From Skermanella mucosa (GTDB taxonomy: Bacteria > Pseudomonadota > Alphaproteobacteria > Azospirillales > Azospirillaceae): a stretch of 64,000 nt of DNA. Below the pieces are notes generated by a model that had not been told where the DNA came from, made no database searches, and was given only the letters and a program-made list of their open reading frames with translations. Location of the stretch: contig NZ_CP086106.1 of assembly GCF_016765655.2 (NCBI RefSeq), positions 186,001 to 250,000 of the forward strand, written 5' to 3'. The translations under genes and the position numbers were made by a program. This document shows positions 27,907-35,361 of this stretch, one piece after another. Within the stretch, counting starts at the first letter, position 1. Each line of letters begins with the position of its first letter.

Positions 27907-28476
27907 TTACAACTGAGACACACTGAACCTGCCGAAGCGTGGCCTCCAGTCTCCTAAAGCAAACTGCTCACCAGCAAGGCAAAAAATATCTAAGATGTCG
28001 CGCTCGTTCAGCAGTGAACACTGATAATGTATTTCAACATCAGCTGCCCATTGGCGTACTATCGGTCTAGTTCTAATCGTTCGATTTGCGTTAACACGTA
28101 CTGGAGAGCGGATGCGGTATTCAGGATTAGCCCAGAGGTCGTCTAAACTTGAAGGGCCATCGTAGATCAGTTTCGAATTGTTCGGACAAATGAGGCCGGC
28201 CAGAGCAGCACGGCCAATTCTACGAGTTCGGGCCCCGCGCACAAACATGGCCTCAATGGCTTCACCAGGGATTACCAATTTGCCGTGCTCTGCCCAAAGA
28301 CTACCATACCACTCGATCTGAGCAATTCTTTCAAAATCCGCATCGGTCTTCAGCTTCTTTCGGGTGATTTCACTGAGTTTACGGCTAAGAGGATGAAGAG
28401 GATCGGCCAACACAGCCGCGCGCATAATCAAGGGCGCGACGCCGGTCATCCGGATATGCAGCAACGAGTAGGTCAT
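27907..28476 (-). CDS. Phage-type conserved hypothetical protein
   Basis: A 189-residue soluble protein starting MTYSLLHIRMTG with a strong GAGGAGG ribosome site. Segments GVAPLIMRAAVLADP, KLVIPGEAIEAMF, KLIYDGPSSLDDLW, RTIRTRPIVRQW and FALGDWRPRFGRF match, from memory, a conserved protein of phages and prophages whose function is unknown. The glycine-rich beta-strand pattern could suit a RAMP/Cas7-like fold, but that is speculation. Its start lies inside the 3' end of the HNH gene with a 92-base overlap, so the two are probably co-translated. Confidence 0.6.
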   Translation of the reverse strand: MTYSLLHIRMTGVAPLIMRAAVLADPLHPLSRKLSEITRKKLKTDADFERIAQIEWYGSLWAEHGKLVIPGEAIEAMFVRGARTRRIGRAALAGLICPNNSKLIYDGPSSLDDLWANPEYRIRSPVRVNANRTIRTRPIVRQWAADVEIHYQCSLLNERDILDIFCLAGEQFALGDWRPRFGRFSVSQL

Positions 28477-28801
28477 GAAGGGCCTCCTCTTCGATCGAAG
28501 GAAATGTCCTATTTACCAGATGGCGAACTTCCTGCACGTACACCGGGCTTTTTGCATAGCGCCAGCGTCGTTCGCGGTCAGTAACGGCGAAATGGCATTC
28601 CGTACAAAGGGTCGTGAGATCCTCTGGTTGTTCGTGACCGAGTCGCTCGTAGGTTCGGTGATGGACCGTCAGAACCACCTCTGGGGGTGCTCTGTTGCAC
28701 AAGCGGCAGCGATGATCAGACCGTCGCAGCTCCTCCAGACGCGCTGGGTTCCTGCGCCACAGGCTGCTCCGAATATACTGCTGATACGTATGGTTCATCA
28801 T
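28385..28801 (-). CDS. HNH endonuclease
   Basis: About 138 residues from MMNHTYQQYIRSSLWRR. The HNH core is evident: CRLCN and CTECH supply four zinc-binding cysteines, and VHHRTYERLGHEQPEDLTTL holds the catalytic His pair and Asn-equivalent region. Such proteins nick or cut DNA in phages, intein-like elements and restriction systems. The ribosome site is weak (AAAGG). It is in one transcription unit with the phage-type protein and divergent from an Xre regulator. The longer open frame up to 28948 overlaps that regulator and is not preferred. Confidence 0.75.
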   Translation of the reverse strand: MMNHTYQQYIRSSLWRRNPARLEELRRSDHRCRLCNRAPPEVVLTVHHRTYERLGHEQPEDLTTLCTECHFAVTDRERRWRYAKSPVYVQEVRHLVNRTFPSIEEEALHDLLVAAYPDDRRRALDYARGCVGRSSSSS

Positions 28802-28921
28802 ATCAGACCTTTTTGGCTTTAACTGCCTGACGGCGGCGCCGTGGTGCCTCCGCGCCAATTCCTCCTCCGTTTGTAGACTATAGTCCGTAGACTTCCTGTC
28901 TGCAACACGCTTGCGTCCGGT

Positions 28922-29158
28922 ATGGACATACGTTTGTTGGTAGGACAAAATTTACGTCGGCTGCGCCAAGCTAGAGGGTGGTCACAGGAGGATCTTGCTC
29001 TCACCGCCGGCGTGGACCGGACTTATGTCAGTGGCGTAGAACGTGGAGTGCGCAATCCAACGGTAATGGTGCTCTGCCAGTTCGGTGCTGCGCTTGGCGT
29101 TGAAGCTGCTGTTTTGATCCTCGAAGAAGGTCGGTGTATTGTTGACAGGAAACAGTAA
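28922..29158 (+). CDS. Xre-family helix-turn-helix regulator
   Basis: A 78-residue protein that is almost entirely a lambda-repressor-like HTH domain: VGQNLRRLRQARGWSQEDLA, then TAGVDRTYVSGVERGVRNPT. It is divergent from the HNH gene, and the intervening 120 bases should hold the promoters of both. By analogy with similar modules it represses them. No enzymatic domain is fused. Confidence 0.85.
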   Translation: MDIRLLVGQNLRRLRQARGWSQEDLALTAGVDRTYVSGVERGVRNPTVMVLCQFGAALGVEAAVLILEEGRCIVDRKQ

Positions 29159-29610
29159 TTGTTTCAGCGGGGTAGAAAAAGGTTCATTATCATTGTGTCG
29201 CCGTTCGACCAGCCCGTCCGACAACAGAGGCTCAGTGATCAAGAGCGATGCAGCTGCGGAAGGACTGGTTCCTTTTATATGCTCGTCCAATCGCCCGTTT
29301 GCACCAACCTGCACCGGGAATGCGGAAGAGCCAAGCTTTTATCCGCCCTTCATATAGAAACCGGCATTACAATGCATGCCTCTTCAGCCGCCCGTCGATC
29401 CGGGGTTCGGACACGCCGCAGTGAGAGCAGCAATGGTATGGATTCTCGCCGCCGGTCGGCTCCGTGGGGTAATCGTGATAGTACCTTTCCTCAACCGTTG
29501 CCGTCTTCCTTCTCATTCGTCAGATCCGGGCTGCGCTCGATCCACTCCAGTCGCACGTCCATCCGGCCCCCGGCGCTCACGATCTAGCCTAGCTGCACGT
29601 CCACCGGCTC
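29159..29610. other. Gene-free region left of IS66 relic
   Basis: About 450 bp without a supportable gene. Only short frames of irregular composition occur; I see no IS terminus. Confidence 0.35.
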
Positions 29611-30104
29611 CCCGATCGCCTTCGAGGCGCTGGAGCGGATCGGCGCCTTTTACGATATCGAGCGCGAGATTACCGGGCGACCGGCGGAGGAGCGCCGCCG
29701 AATGCGGCAAGAGCGGAGACGAGGTCTCGTCGAAGCCTTCCAGACATGGTGCGAGGACCGGCTCCGGTGCATTCCCGGCAAAGGCGGCCTGTCAACCGCA
29801 ATGTGCTACTTCCTCAAGCGCGTCGAGGCATTCTCCCTGTTCATCGAGGACGGGCGCGTGGCGATCGGGCCCTTGGGCAACGCGAAGCGGTACAACAACC
29901 CGGCCGAGCGGGCGGTCCGGCCGATCTCGACGAATTGTTCATTATGACCCCTTCTTCAAGTGTCTGGAAGCATTGAGATCTGATTATGGTACTAGCTGCG
30001 CGGCAATGCTCGACCGCATCGGCGACCATCTGGTCACCCGCCTGCACGAACTCCTGCCCTGGAACTGGGCCTCCAGCGAGGCGCTCCGGAAACAAGCCGC
30101 CTGA
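29611..30104 (+). pseudogene. IS66-family transposase relic
   Basis: Plus-strand reading gives IAFEALERIGAFYDIEREIT, RQERRRGLVEAFQTWCEDRL and KRYNNPAERAVRPIST, which are typical of the C-terminal half of IS66 TnpC. A short unrelated or rearranged stretch follows, then in another frame DRIGDHLVTRLHELLPWNW, the family C-terminus, ending at 30104. The N-terminal half and the region around the last catalytic residue are lost. Confidence 0.7.
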
Positions 30105-30109
30105 AATGG

Positions 30110-30470
30110 CCGCGATCAGCTCCGTCTTCACCATCGCCCGCGTCGATCTCCCGCACACCACGCCCCTGGGCACGCAGCAGCGCGATTTCCTCCCGCTCCG
30201 CAAACTGCAAGTACCGTCCCGACGGCGGCTTCTCCGATGATGAGAACCTCGCTGGTGGCATGCCGCCTGCCTCTCGGAACCACCGTGTCCCCACCGCGGG
30301 CGACACTTTGGCAAGAGATGCCGCATCCTCGCTCGTTTGTCCCGTCGCAATCGCCGCCCAGAATTGCCGGGGCTCCTCACGTTGCGCTACGAGGGGGGCC
30401 GGCCAGGTGACCGCAGGGGAGCCCGCCCAGATCGATCCGATCGCCGCTTCTGCTTCTTCATCGCAACCTC
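30110..30470 (-). pseudogene. IS30-family transposase N-terminal relic
   Basis: The minus strand encodes KVSPAVGTRWFREAGGMPPA and SGRYLQFAEREEIALLRAQG with VREI, the characteristic N-terminal helix-turn-helix region of IS30-type transposases. It then loses frame. The catalytic domain is absent, replaced by the IS66 relic. An upstream, partly frameshifted part (REEPRQFWAAIATGQTSEDA) belongs to the same gene. Confidence 0.6.
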
Positions 30471-30634
30471 CTGCGTCAGGCTGTTGCGACGACCGCTTAA
30501 ATCTGCCGTCCTGTTCGAGGCCGCTCGGGTGTCCCTGACCGTCATGGTCATGATCGGCATGATCATGCCCTTGATCCGTCCCATTCCGGGAGTTCTGGAT
30601 CGGTGTTCATAATTCCGTGTTCATCCGTGCTCTC

Positions 30635-32788
30635 TCAGCGCGCTCGTGGCGCATCGTCGGAAGCGTTCACCTCAAAGCCGCCCTTAGTGTTCTGTGAATT
30701 CAGGGTGGAAGCGTCCCGTGCTCGCCCAAGCGCGTCCAGGACGGTCTCTGTTGACAGGAGTTCCGGCAGGATGATCCCGCTCGGCGCGCCGGGGCCGTAG
30801 ACGGCGTTGAACGGGATGCCGTAGCGATCGTTCCGGGCCAGGTAGTCCGAGATCCGCGGGTCGGGACGCGTCCAGTCGGCCCGCATGGGGACCACGCCCG
30901 GTGCCGCCAGCGCGTCCGCGACCTTGCCCCGGTCGATGACCAGCGACTTGTTCGCCTGGCAGGTGATGCACCAGTCAGCCGTCACATCCACGAACACCGT
31001 CCTCCCCTGCGCGACCAGCCGGCCGATCTCGACCTGGTCGAACGGCGCCCATGCCGCCGCCGTCCCGGTCGTTTCCGCGGGTTCGCTCAGCAACGCCGGG
31101 GACGCCACCGCGGCGGACAGCGACACCGCCACCAGCCCCAGCGTCGCCGGGAAGCCGAGGCGGTTCCGGAGGATCAGTGCCGCGCCGAGCACGGCCAGGG
31201 TGCCCGCGATGACGAAGGCGGCTTGCCAGGAGGTCTGGGCCGCCAGCACCGCCAGCAACCATGCCGCGGTCCCGAGGAGTGCTACGGCCAACACCCGGCG
31301 AAGCATGGCCATCCACCGGCCGGGCCGGGGCATGAGGCTGACCAGCCGTGGAAAGGCTGCAACCAGCAGGTAGGGCGATGCCAGGCCGACGCCCAGTGCG
31401 GCGAAGATGGTCAGGATCTCGACCGGACCGCGCGCCAGCGCGAAGCCAACGGCCGTGCCGACGAACGGGGCCGAACACGGCGTCGCCAGCAGGGTCGCGA
31501 AGGCCCCGGTTGCGAAGTCGCCGGCATGTCCGCTCCCGCCCGCGCGCCCCAGGACCGTGGCGAGACGGGACGGCAGGGGAATGTCGAGACCACCCGCAAG
31601 ACTGGCGGAGAAGGCGACCAGCACGGCGGCCATGGCCACCAGGAACAGCGGCTGCTGGAACTGCACGCCCCAACCGACGGCGGATCCCGCGAGTTTCAGG
31701 CCGATGAGCATGCCCGCCAGCAGGAGCATGGAGGTCATGACCCCCGCGGCCGTCGTCAGGAAGCCCAGCCGCACGCGACGACGCCCGGTGTCGCGCCGGT
31801 CGATCACCGACAGCAGCTTCAGACTGAGCACCGGCAGCACGCATGGCATCAGGTTCAGTACAAGCCCGCCGAGCAGCGCCAGGAGAAGGATTGGGGTCAG
31901 GTCACCGATACCCGTGCCGCCGGTCTTTGATGCGGCGACCGTGACCCGGGCTTCTGCGGCCCTTGGGCCGTCCGTCACGGTGACCACAAACGTCCTGCCA
32001 GGCATGGTCACCAGATCCGGACCGGACGTGACCGGCAGTCTGGCCGTGGCCCCGCGGCCATCCGGTGCGAATGAGATCTCCGGCTTGCCGAACGTCCAGT
32101 CACCGCCCTCGACCAGCACGTCGGGTTCGACCATCGGCCTGCTGGAGGCGATGCGAACCGCCAGGGCCCCCGGCTTGCCGGTCTCGACCGAAGCTGCCTC
32201 GACCTCCAGGCCTGAGCGTACGCCGTCGTCGGGCACCTGCGCTTCGAAGCGGGCGACCAGGTTGGCGGCTTCGGCGTCGGCCGCAGCCGGCCCGGATGGC
32301 AGGTCGAGTGCGATCTCCAGGGAGACCGGGATGCAGACGGTGCTGCACACCAGCACGTCTGCTCGGCCGCGCAGGACTACCGGCTCACCCTGACGTTCGA
32401 CCCGGATGTCGAGCGGGAAGACGACCTCACGGTCATAACCGAAGGTTTCCAGTCCGAACAGGGTGAAGCGGTGCGGCGCGGGCCATCGCCAGTCCACCCC
32501 GGCGACGTTCGCGGAGGCCGACCAGTCCACCGTCGGTGGCGCGCCGGCATCGCCGGGCGAACGCCAATAGGTTTTCCAGCCGTCCGCGAGCATCAGGTGC
32601 AGGCCCACCGGAATGGTTTCCCGATCGCCGACAGCCTCCACGGGCGAGACTAGCCGGGCCTGCAGGGTGTCGTGGCTCGACCACTCACCGATCGTGGCGG
32701 CGGCAGGACTGCCGAACCACGCAGCTGCCGTGGCGAGCACTGCCGCGACGCTCCGGATGCCCAGGCCCGCCGTCATCCTGTTTCTCAT
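30635..32788 (-). CDS. ScsB/DsbD-type thiol:disulfide interchange protein
   Basis: A 717-residue protein. It has a signal peptide (start MRNRMTAG, AGAGG ribosome site), then a periplasmic immunoglobulin-like domain with the Cys pair CSTVC near residue 155. A membrane domain of about eight segments follows, with MPCVLPVLSLKLL and ATPCSAPFVGTAVGF carrying the two redox cysteines. The C-terminal thioredoxin-like domain has ADWCITCQANK. It should carry electrons from cytosolic thioredoxin to periplasmic partners. ScsB relatives support copper tolerance. It is last in the PCuAC-SCO1-DsbA-ScsB row, so the DsbA-like protein is the probable partner. Confidence 0.9.
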   Translation of the reverse strand: MRNRMTAGLGIRSVAAVLATAAAWFGSPAAATIGEWSSHDTLQARLVSPVEAVGDRETIPVGLHLMLADGWKTYWRSPGDAGAPPTVDWSASANVAGVDWRWPAPHRFTLFGLETFGYDREVVFPLDIRVERQGEPVVLRGRADVLVCSTVCIPVSLEIALDLPSGPAAADAEAANLVARFEAQVPDDGVRSGLEVEAASVETGKPGALAVRIASSRPMVEPDVLVEGGDWTFGKPEISFAPDGRGATARLPVTSGPDLVTMPGRTFVVTVTDGPRAAEARVTVAASKTGGTGIGDLTPILLLALLGGLVLNLMPCVLPVLSLKLLSVIDRRDTGRRRVRLGFLTTAAGVMTSMLLLAGMLIGLKLAGSAVGWGVQFQQPLFLVAMAAVLVAFSASLAGGLDIPLPSRLATVLGRAGGSGHAGDFATGAFATLLATPCSAPFVGTAVGFALARGPVEILTIFAALGVGLASPYLLVAAFPRLVSLMPRPGRWMAMLRRVLAVALLGTAAWLLAVLAAQTSWQAAFVIAGTLAVLGAALILRNRLGFPATLGLVAVSLSAAVASPALLSEPAETTGTAAAWAPFDQVEIGRLVAQGRTVFVDVTADWCITCQANKSLVIDRGKVADALAAPGVVPMRADWTRPDPRISDYLARNDRYGIPFNAVYGPGAPSGIILPELLSTETVLDALGRARDASTLNSQNTKGGFEVNASDDAPRAR

Positions 32789-32852
32789 CACACTGCCTCT
32801 CGATGTCCCGCGCCTCAGCCTAAGCACGCGAAATCCTCTCGCCGGCGGCGAC

Positions 32853-33470
32853 TCAGGGCTTCGGCAGCAACGGTTCGACAGCCTTCTTGAACTCATCAAT
32901 CGGGAGCACGCCCTTGTAGGTCTTGCCATCGATCACGAAGGAGGGGGTCGATTCTACCCCGTGCTTCTGCTCGCCCTCGAGGCGGGACTGGACGATGGAG
33001 TCCTGAAGCGCCTTGTCGGCCCGGCAGGCATCGTAGGCAGGGCGTGACAGGCCGGCCAGTGCGCCGATACGCGCCAGAGCCTCGACCGGGTCCTTCCCGT
33101 GGGACCAGTCCTCCTGTTTCGAGAACAGGACCGAGAGGACCGGGAAGTAACGCTCGGGTGCTACGCACCGTGCCAGGATCGCCGCTTCCAGGGCTATGCG
33201 GTCCAGGGGGAAGTCGCGGTAGACGAGGCGGACCTTACCGGTGTCGATCAGCTCCTTCTTCACCTGCGCCAGGACCTCGTTGTGGAAAGTCGCGCAATGA
33301 TGGCAGGTCAGCGAGGCATACTCGATCACCTCGACCGGAGCATCCGGGCTCCCCAATGCGCGGGGGGCTGTGGCGGTCTGCGGGACAGTCGGCGTTTGGG
33401 CGATGGCGGCACCGGAGAACAGGCACGAGGCCGCCAGGACGGCGGCGCGAAGGGTTCGGTTCAGGGGCAT
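32853..33470 (-). CDS. DsbA-family thiol oxidoreductase (periplasmic)
   Basis: A 205-residue protein with a signal peptide (to about AAIAQ) and a DsbA-type thioredoxin fold. The active site CHHC lies in YASLTCHHCATFHNEV, and cis-Pro is present in VESTPSFVIDG. It resembles disulfide isomerase/reductant proteins such as ScsC/BdbD more than E. coli DsbA. GGAG precedes ATG 33470. The adjacent ScsB-like membrane reductase probably keeps it reduced, letting it service SCO1 or other copper proteins. Confidence 0.9.
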   Translation of the reverse strand: MPLNRTLRAAVLAASCLFSGAAIAQTPTVPQTATAPRALGSPDAPVEVIEYASLTCHHCATFHNEVLAQVKKELIDTGKVRLVYRDFPLDRIALEAAILARCVAPERYFPVLSVLFSKQEDWSHGKDPVEALARIGALAGLSRPAYDACRADKALQDSIVQSRLEGEQKHGVESTPSFVIDGKTYKGVLPIDEFKKAVEPLLPKP

Positions 33471-33537
33471 CGGGTAACTCCAAGGGGGCTGGTTGGTTTA
33501 TCGGGATCTGGTGACGGGGTTTGGCCCGTCTTCCGGC

Positions 33538-34158
33538 TCATGAGTCCTCAAGCAGGAGGCGGAGTTTGCCGGCGGCGACCTCCGGCTTCTCGTGGATATC
33601 GAGGGTCGAGCGCGGACGGCCCTCATCGTCCAGCAGCAGCATCGTCGCCGTGTGGTCCATGGTATAGCCCCCGTCGTCCTGGGGAACCTTGCGCGAATAG
33701 GCGCCCAGGCTCTTGAGGGCGGCAGCGACCTGATCCGGGGCGCCGGTCACGCCGATAATGCGCGGATCGAACAGGTCGGTATACTCGGCCATGACGTCGG
33801 CCGTGTCGCGCTCCGGATCGACCGTCACGAACAAGGGTCGTACGGCTTCAGCCTGCGGGCCGAGTGCCTGGAGCGTGCTCGCCACGTAGGACAGCGAGGT
33901 CGGGCAGACGTCGGGACAGTGGGTGAAACCGAACACCACCAGCGTTGGCTTGGCCCGCAGGTCATCGGGCGTGAAGGCGCTGCCCGTCTCGTCCAGGAGC
34001 CGCCAGTCAGCTCCCTCGGCCATCGGACGACCAGGTTCGACCAGACCCTCGCGCAATGGTACGTCGCGCGATACCAGCCAGGTCAGCAAGGCGGCCGAGA
34101 TAACGACCATGCCGACGAGCGCCCACAGGAAGAAGCGGAGATTCCTCAGATTGGCCAT
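33538..34158 (-). CDS. SCO1/SenC family copper chaperone
   Basis: A 206-residue protein with one N-terminal membrane anchor (about 9-29) and a thioredoxin-like domain. The Cu(I) site is the CPDVCP motif in FGFTHCPDVCPTS plus the distant His of YTMDHTATMLLLD. SCO proteins deliver copper to the CuA site of cytochrome oxidase or act in copper homeostasis. It starts 7 bases after the PCuAC stop, so the two are co-expressed, a common pairing. Confidence 0.92.
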   Translation of the reverse strand: MANLRNLRFFLWALVGMVVISAALLTWLVSRDVPLREGLVEPGRPMAEGADWRLLDETGSAFTPDDLRAKPTLVVFGFTHCPDVCPTSLSYVASTLQALGPQAEAVRPLFVTVDPERDTADVMAEYTDLFDPRIIGVTGAPDQVAAALKSLGAYSRKVPQDDGGYTMDHTATMLLLDDEGRPRSTLDIHEKPEVAAGKLRLLLEDS

Positions 34159-34165
34159 GGCATCC

Positions 34166-34633
34166 TCACTCCGGTCCCATGGCGCCGGGCTTGCCGACCT
34201 TGACCGGGACCTCGACCTGCCCGGCCTTCTCGAAGGTGATGGTCAGCGGGAACTGCTGGCCGACCTTCAGGCCACCTTTGAGGTCCATCAGCATGATGTG
34301 CGTCCCGCCGGGCCTCATCTCCAGCGCCCCACCAGGCGGGACGCTGAGCGGACCAGCCTCACTCATGCGCGAGACATCGCCTTCCTGTCTTGTCTGGTGG
34401 GCCACGGCATGGCCCGCAACTGGCGTTTCCATGGACAGGATACTGTCGGGCTCAGAGCCGGTGTTCCTGACCGCCAGATAGGTGGCGCCGGTTTTGGCGG
34501 ACGGTGTGGTGGCGCGCGCCCAAGCCTGCTCGACAACCAAATCACCTGCGGTTACCTCGGCGGCGTGCGCCACCGAGGTGATAATGGTGACGGAAACGGC
34601 AATGGCTGAGAGAAATGATTTCACCTTATCCAT
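34166..34633 (-). CDS. PCuAC-type periplasmic copper chaperone
   Basis: About 155 residues with a signal peptide (MDKVKSFLSAIAVSVTII, cleavage after AHA) and a cupredoxin-like PCuAC domain. The copper ligands follow the H(M)x10Mx21HxM pattern: HQTRQEGDVSRM, then PGGTHIMLMDL. PCuAC passes Cu(I) to SCO1 and CuA sites. Start at ATG 34633 is chosen because the signal peptide begins there, although AGGAG is unusually close. The same-strand neighbour downstream is SCO1. Confidence 0.9.
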   Translation of the reverse strand: MDKVKSFLSAIAVSVTIITSVAHAAEVTAGDLVVEQAWARATTPSAKTGATYLAVRNTGSEPDSILSMETPVAGHAVAHQTRQEGDVSRMSEAGPLSVPPGGALEMRPGGTHIMLMDLKGGLKVGQQFPLTITFEKAGQVEVPVKVGKPGAMGPE

Positions 34634-34789
34634 TCTCCTGGATTGAGCTGGCACTGGCAGCCGGGCGAACGCACTCTGTGCGGCTGGCTGGATGGCGCGT
34701 TTGAAACCTTGGGCACACTCTCCGGCGTTTTCGTCTGTCAATTCGATCAGGGATCGGCAGCTCGCAGCGAGCCTGGATCGGTTCGGCTG

Positions 34790-35350
34790 TCATGCTTCGT
34801 TCCTTTTATCCTCTATGGCCCCATTTAGCGGCAGCGCGTTGACCTTCTTGTCGGCGGCACGATCGGCAGCCCACGAATGCAGCAGCATTGCCGCGACGCC
34901 GCAGAAGATGGCTGCGTCGGCTAGGTTGAAGGCGGGCCAGTGCCAGCCGAGCGCATGGAAATCCAGAAAATCGGTCACCGCTCCCTGACGCACCCGGTCG
35001 ATCACGTTGCCGATGGCGCCGCCAATGACGCCGCCGATGGCCGCGGCCTCGATCCGGCCGTCGGCACGCCGGGCCCACACGATGAGAGCGGCCACTATGC
35101 CCAGGGTGAGGCCGACCAGCAGCCAGCGGCCGAGCGCCTCGTCGCTGCTGAGCATCCCGAAGCTGACCCCGCGGTTGAAGCCAAGTGTCAGGTTGAAGAA
35201 CGGGGTCACCTCGACGAGACGCGGAGGATCCATGACATGCTCAAGGATCACCCACTTGGATGCCTGATCGGCGGCCGCCGCAAGGAGGGCAACCGCCAGC
35301 GCCAGCCAGAGACCAGTTCTCCGGCTTGTGGCGTTTTCAGAGTTCGTCAT
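34790..35350 (-). CDS. lspA: Signal peptidase II (lipoprotein signal peptidase)
   Basis: About 186 residues with four membrane segments and the catalytic aspartates in the family motifs: GGAIGNVIDRV (first Asp) and FNLADAAIFCG (second Asp), preceded by FNRGVSFGM. It cleaves prolipoproteins in the inner membrane. The start can be ATG 35350 (AAAGG upstream) or a GTG at 35365 overlapping the cadA stop. An lspA copy fused or linked to a lead/cadmium ATPase gene is common in metal-resistance operons (as in pbr and cad elements), and this is such an accessory copy. Confidence 0.92.
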   Translation of the reverse strand: MTNSENATSRRTGLWLALAVALLAAAADQASKWVILEHVMDPPRLVEVTPFFNLTLGFNRGVSFGMLSSDEALGRWLLVGLTLGIVAALIVWARRADGRIEAAAIGGVIGGAIGNVIDRVRQGAVTDFLDFHALGWHWPAFNLADAAIFCGVAAMLLHSWAADRAADKKVNALPLNGAIEDKRNEA

Positions 35351-35361
35351 AGCGCCTTTCT

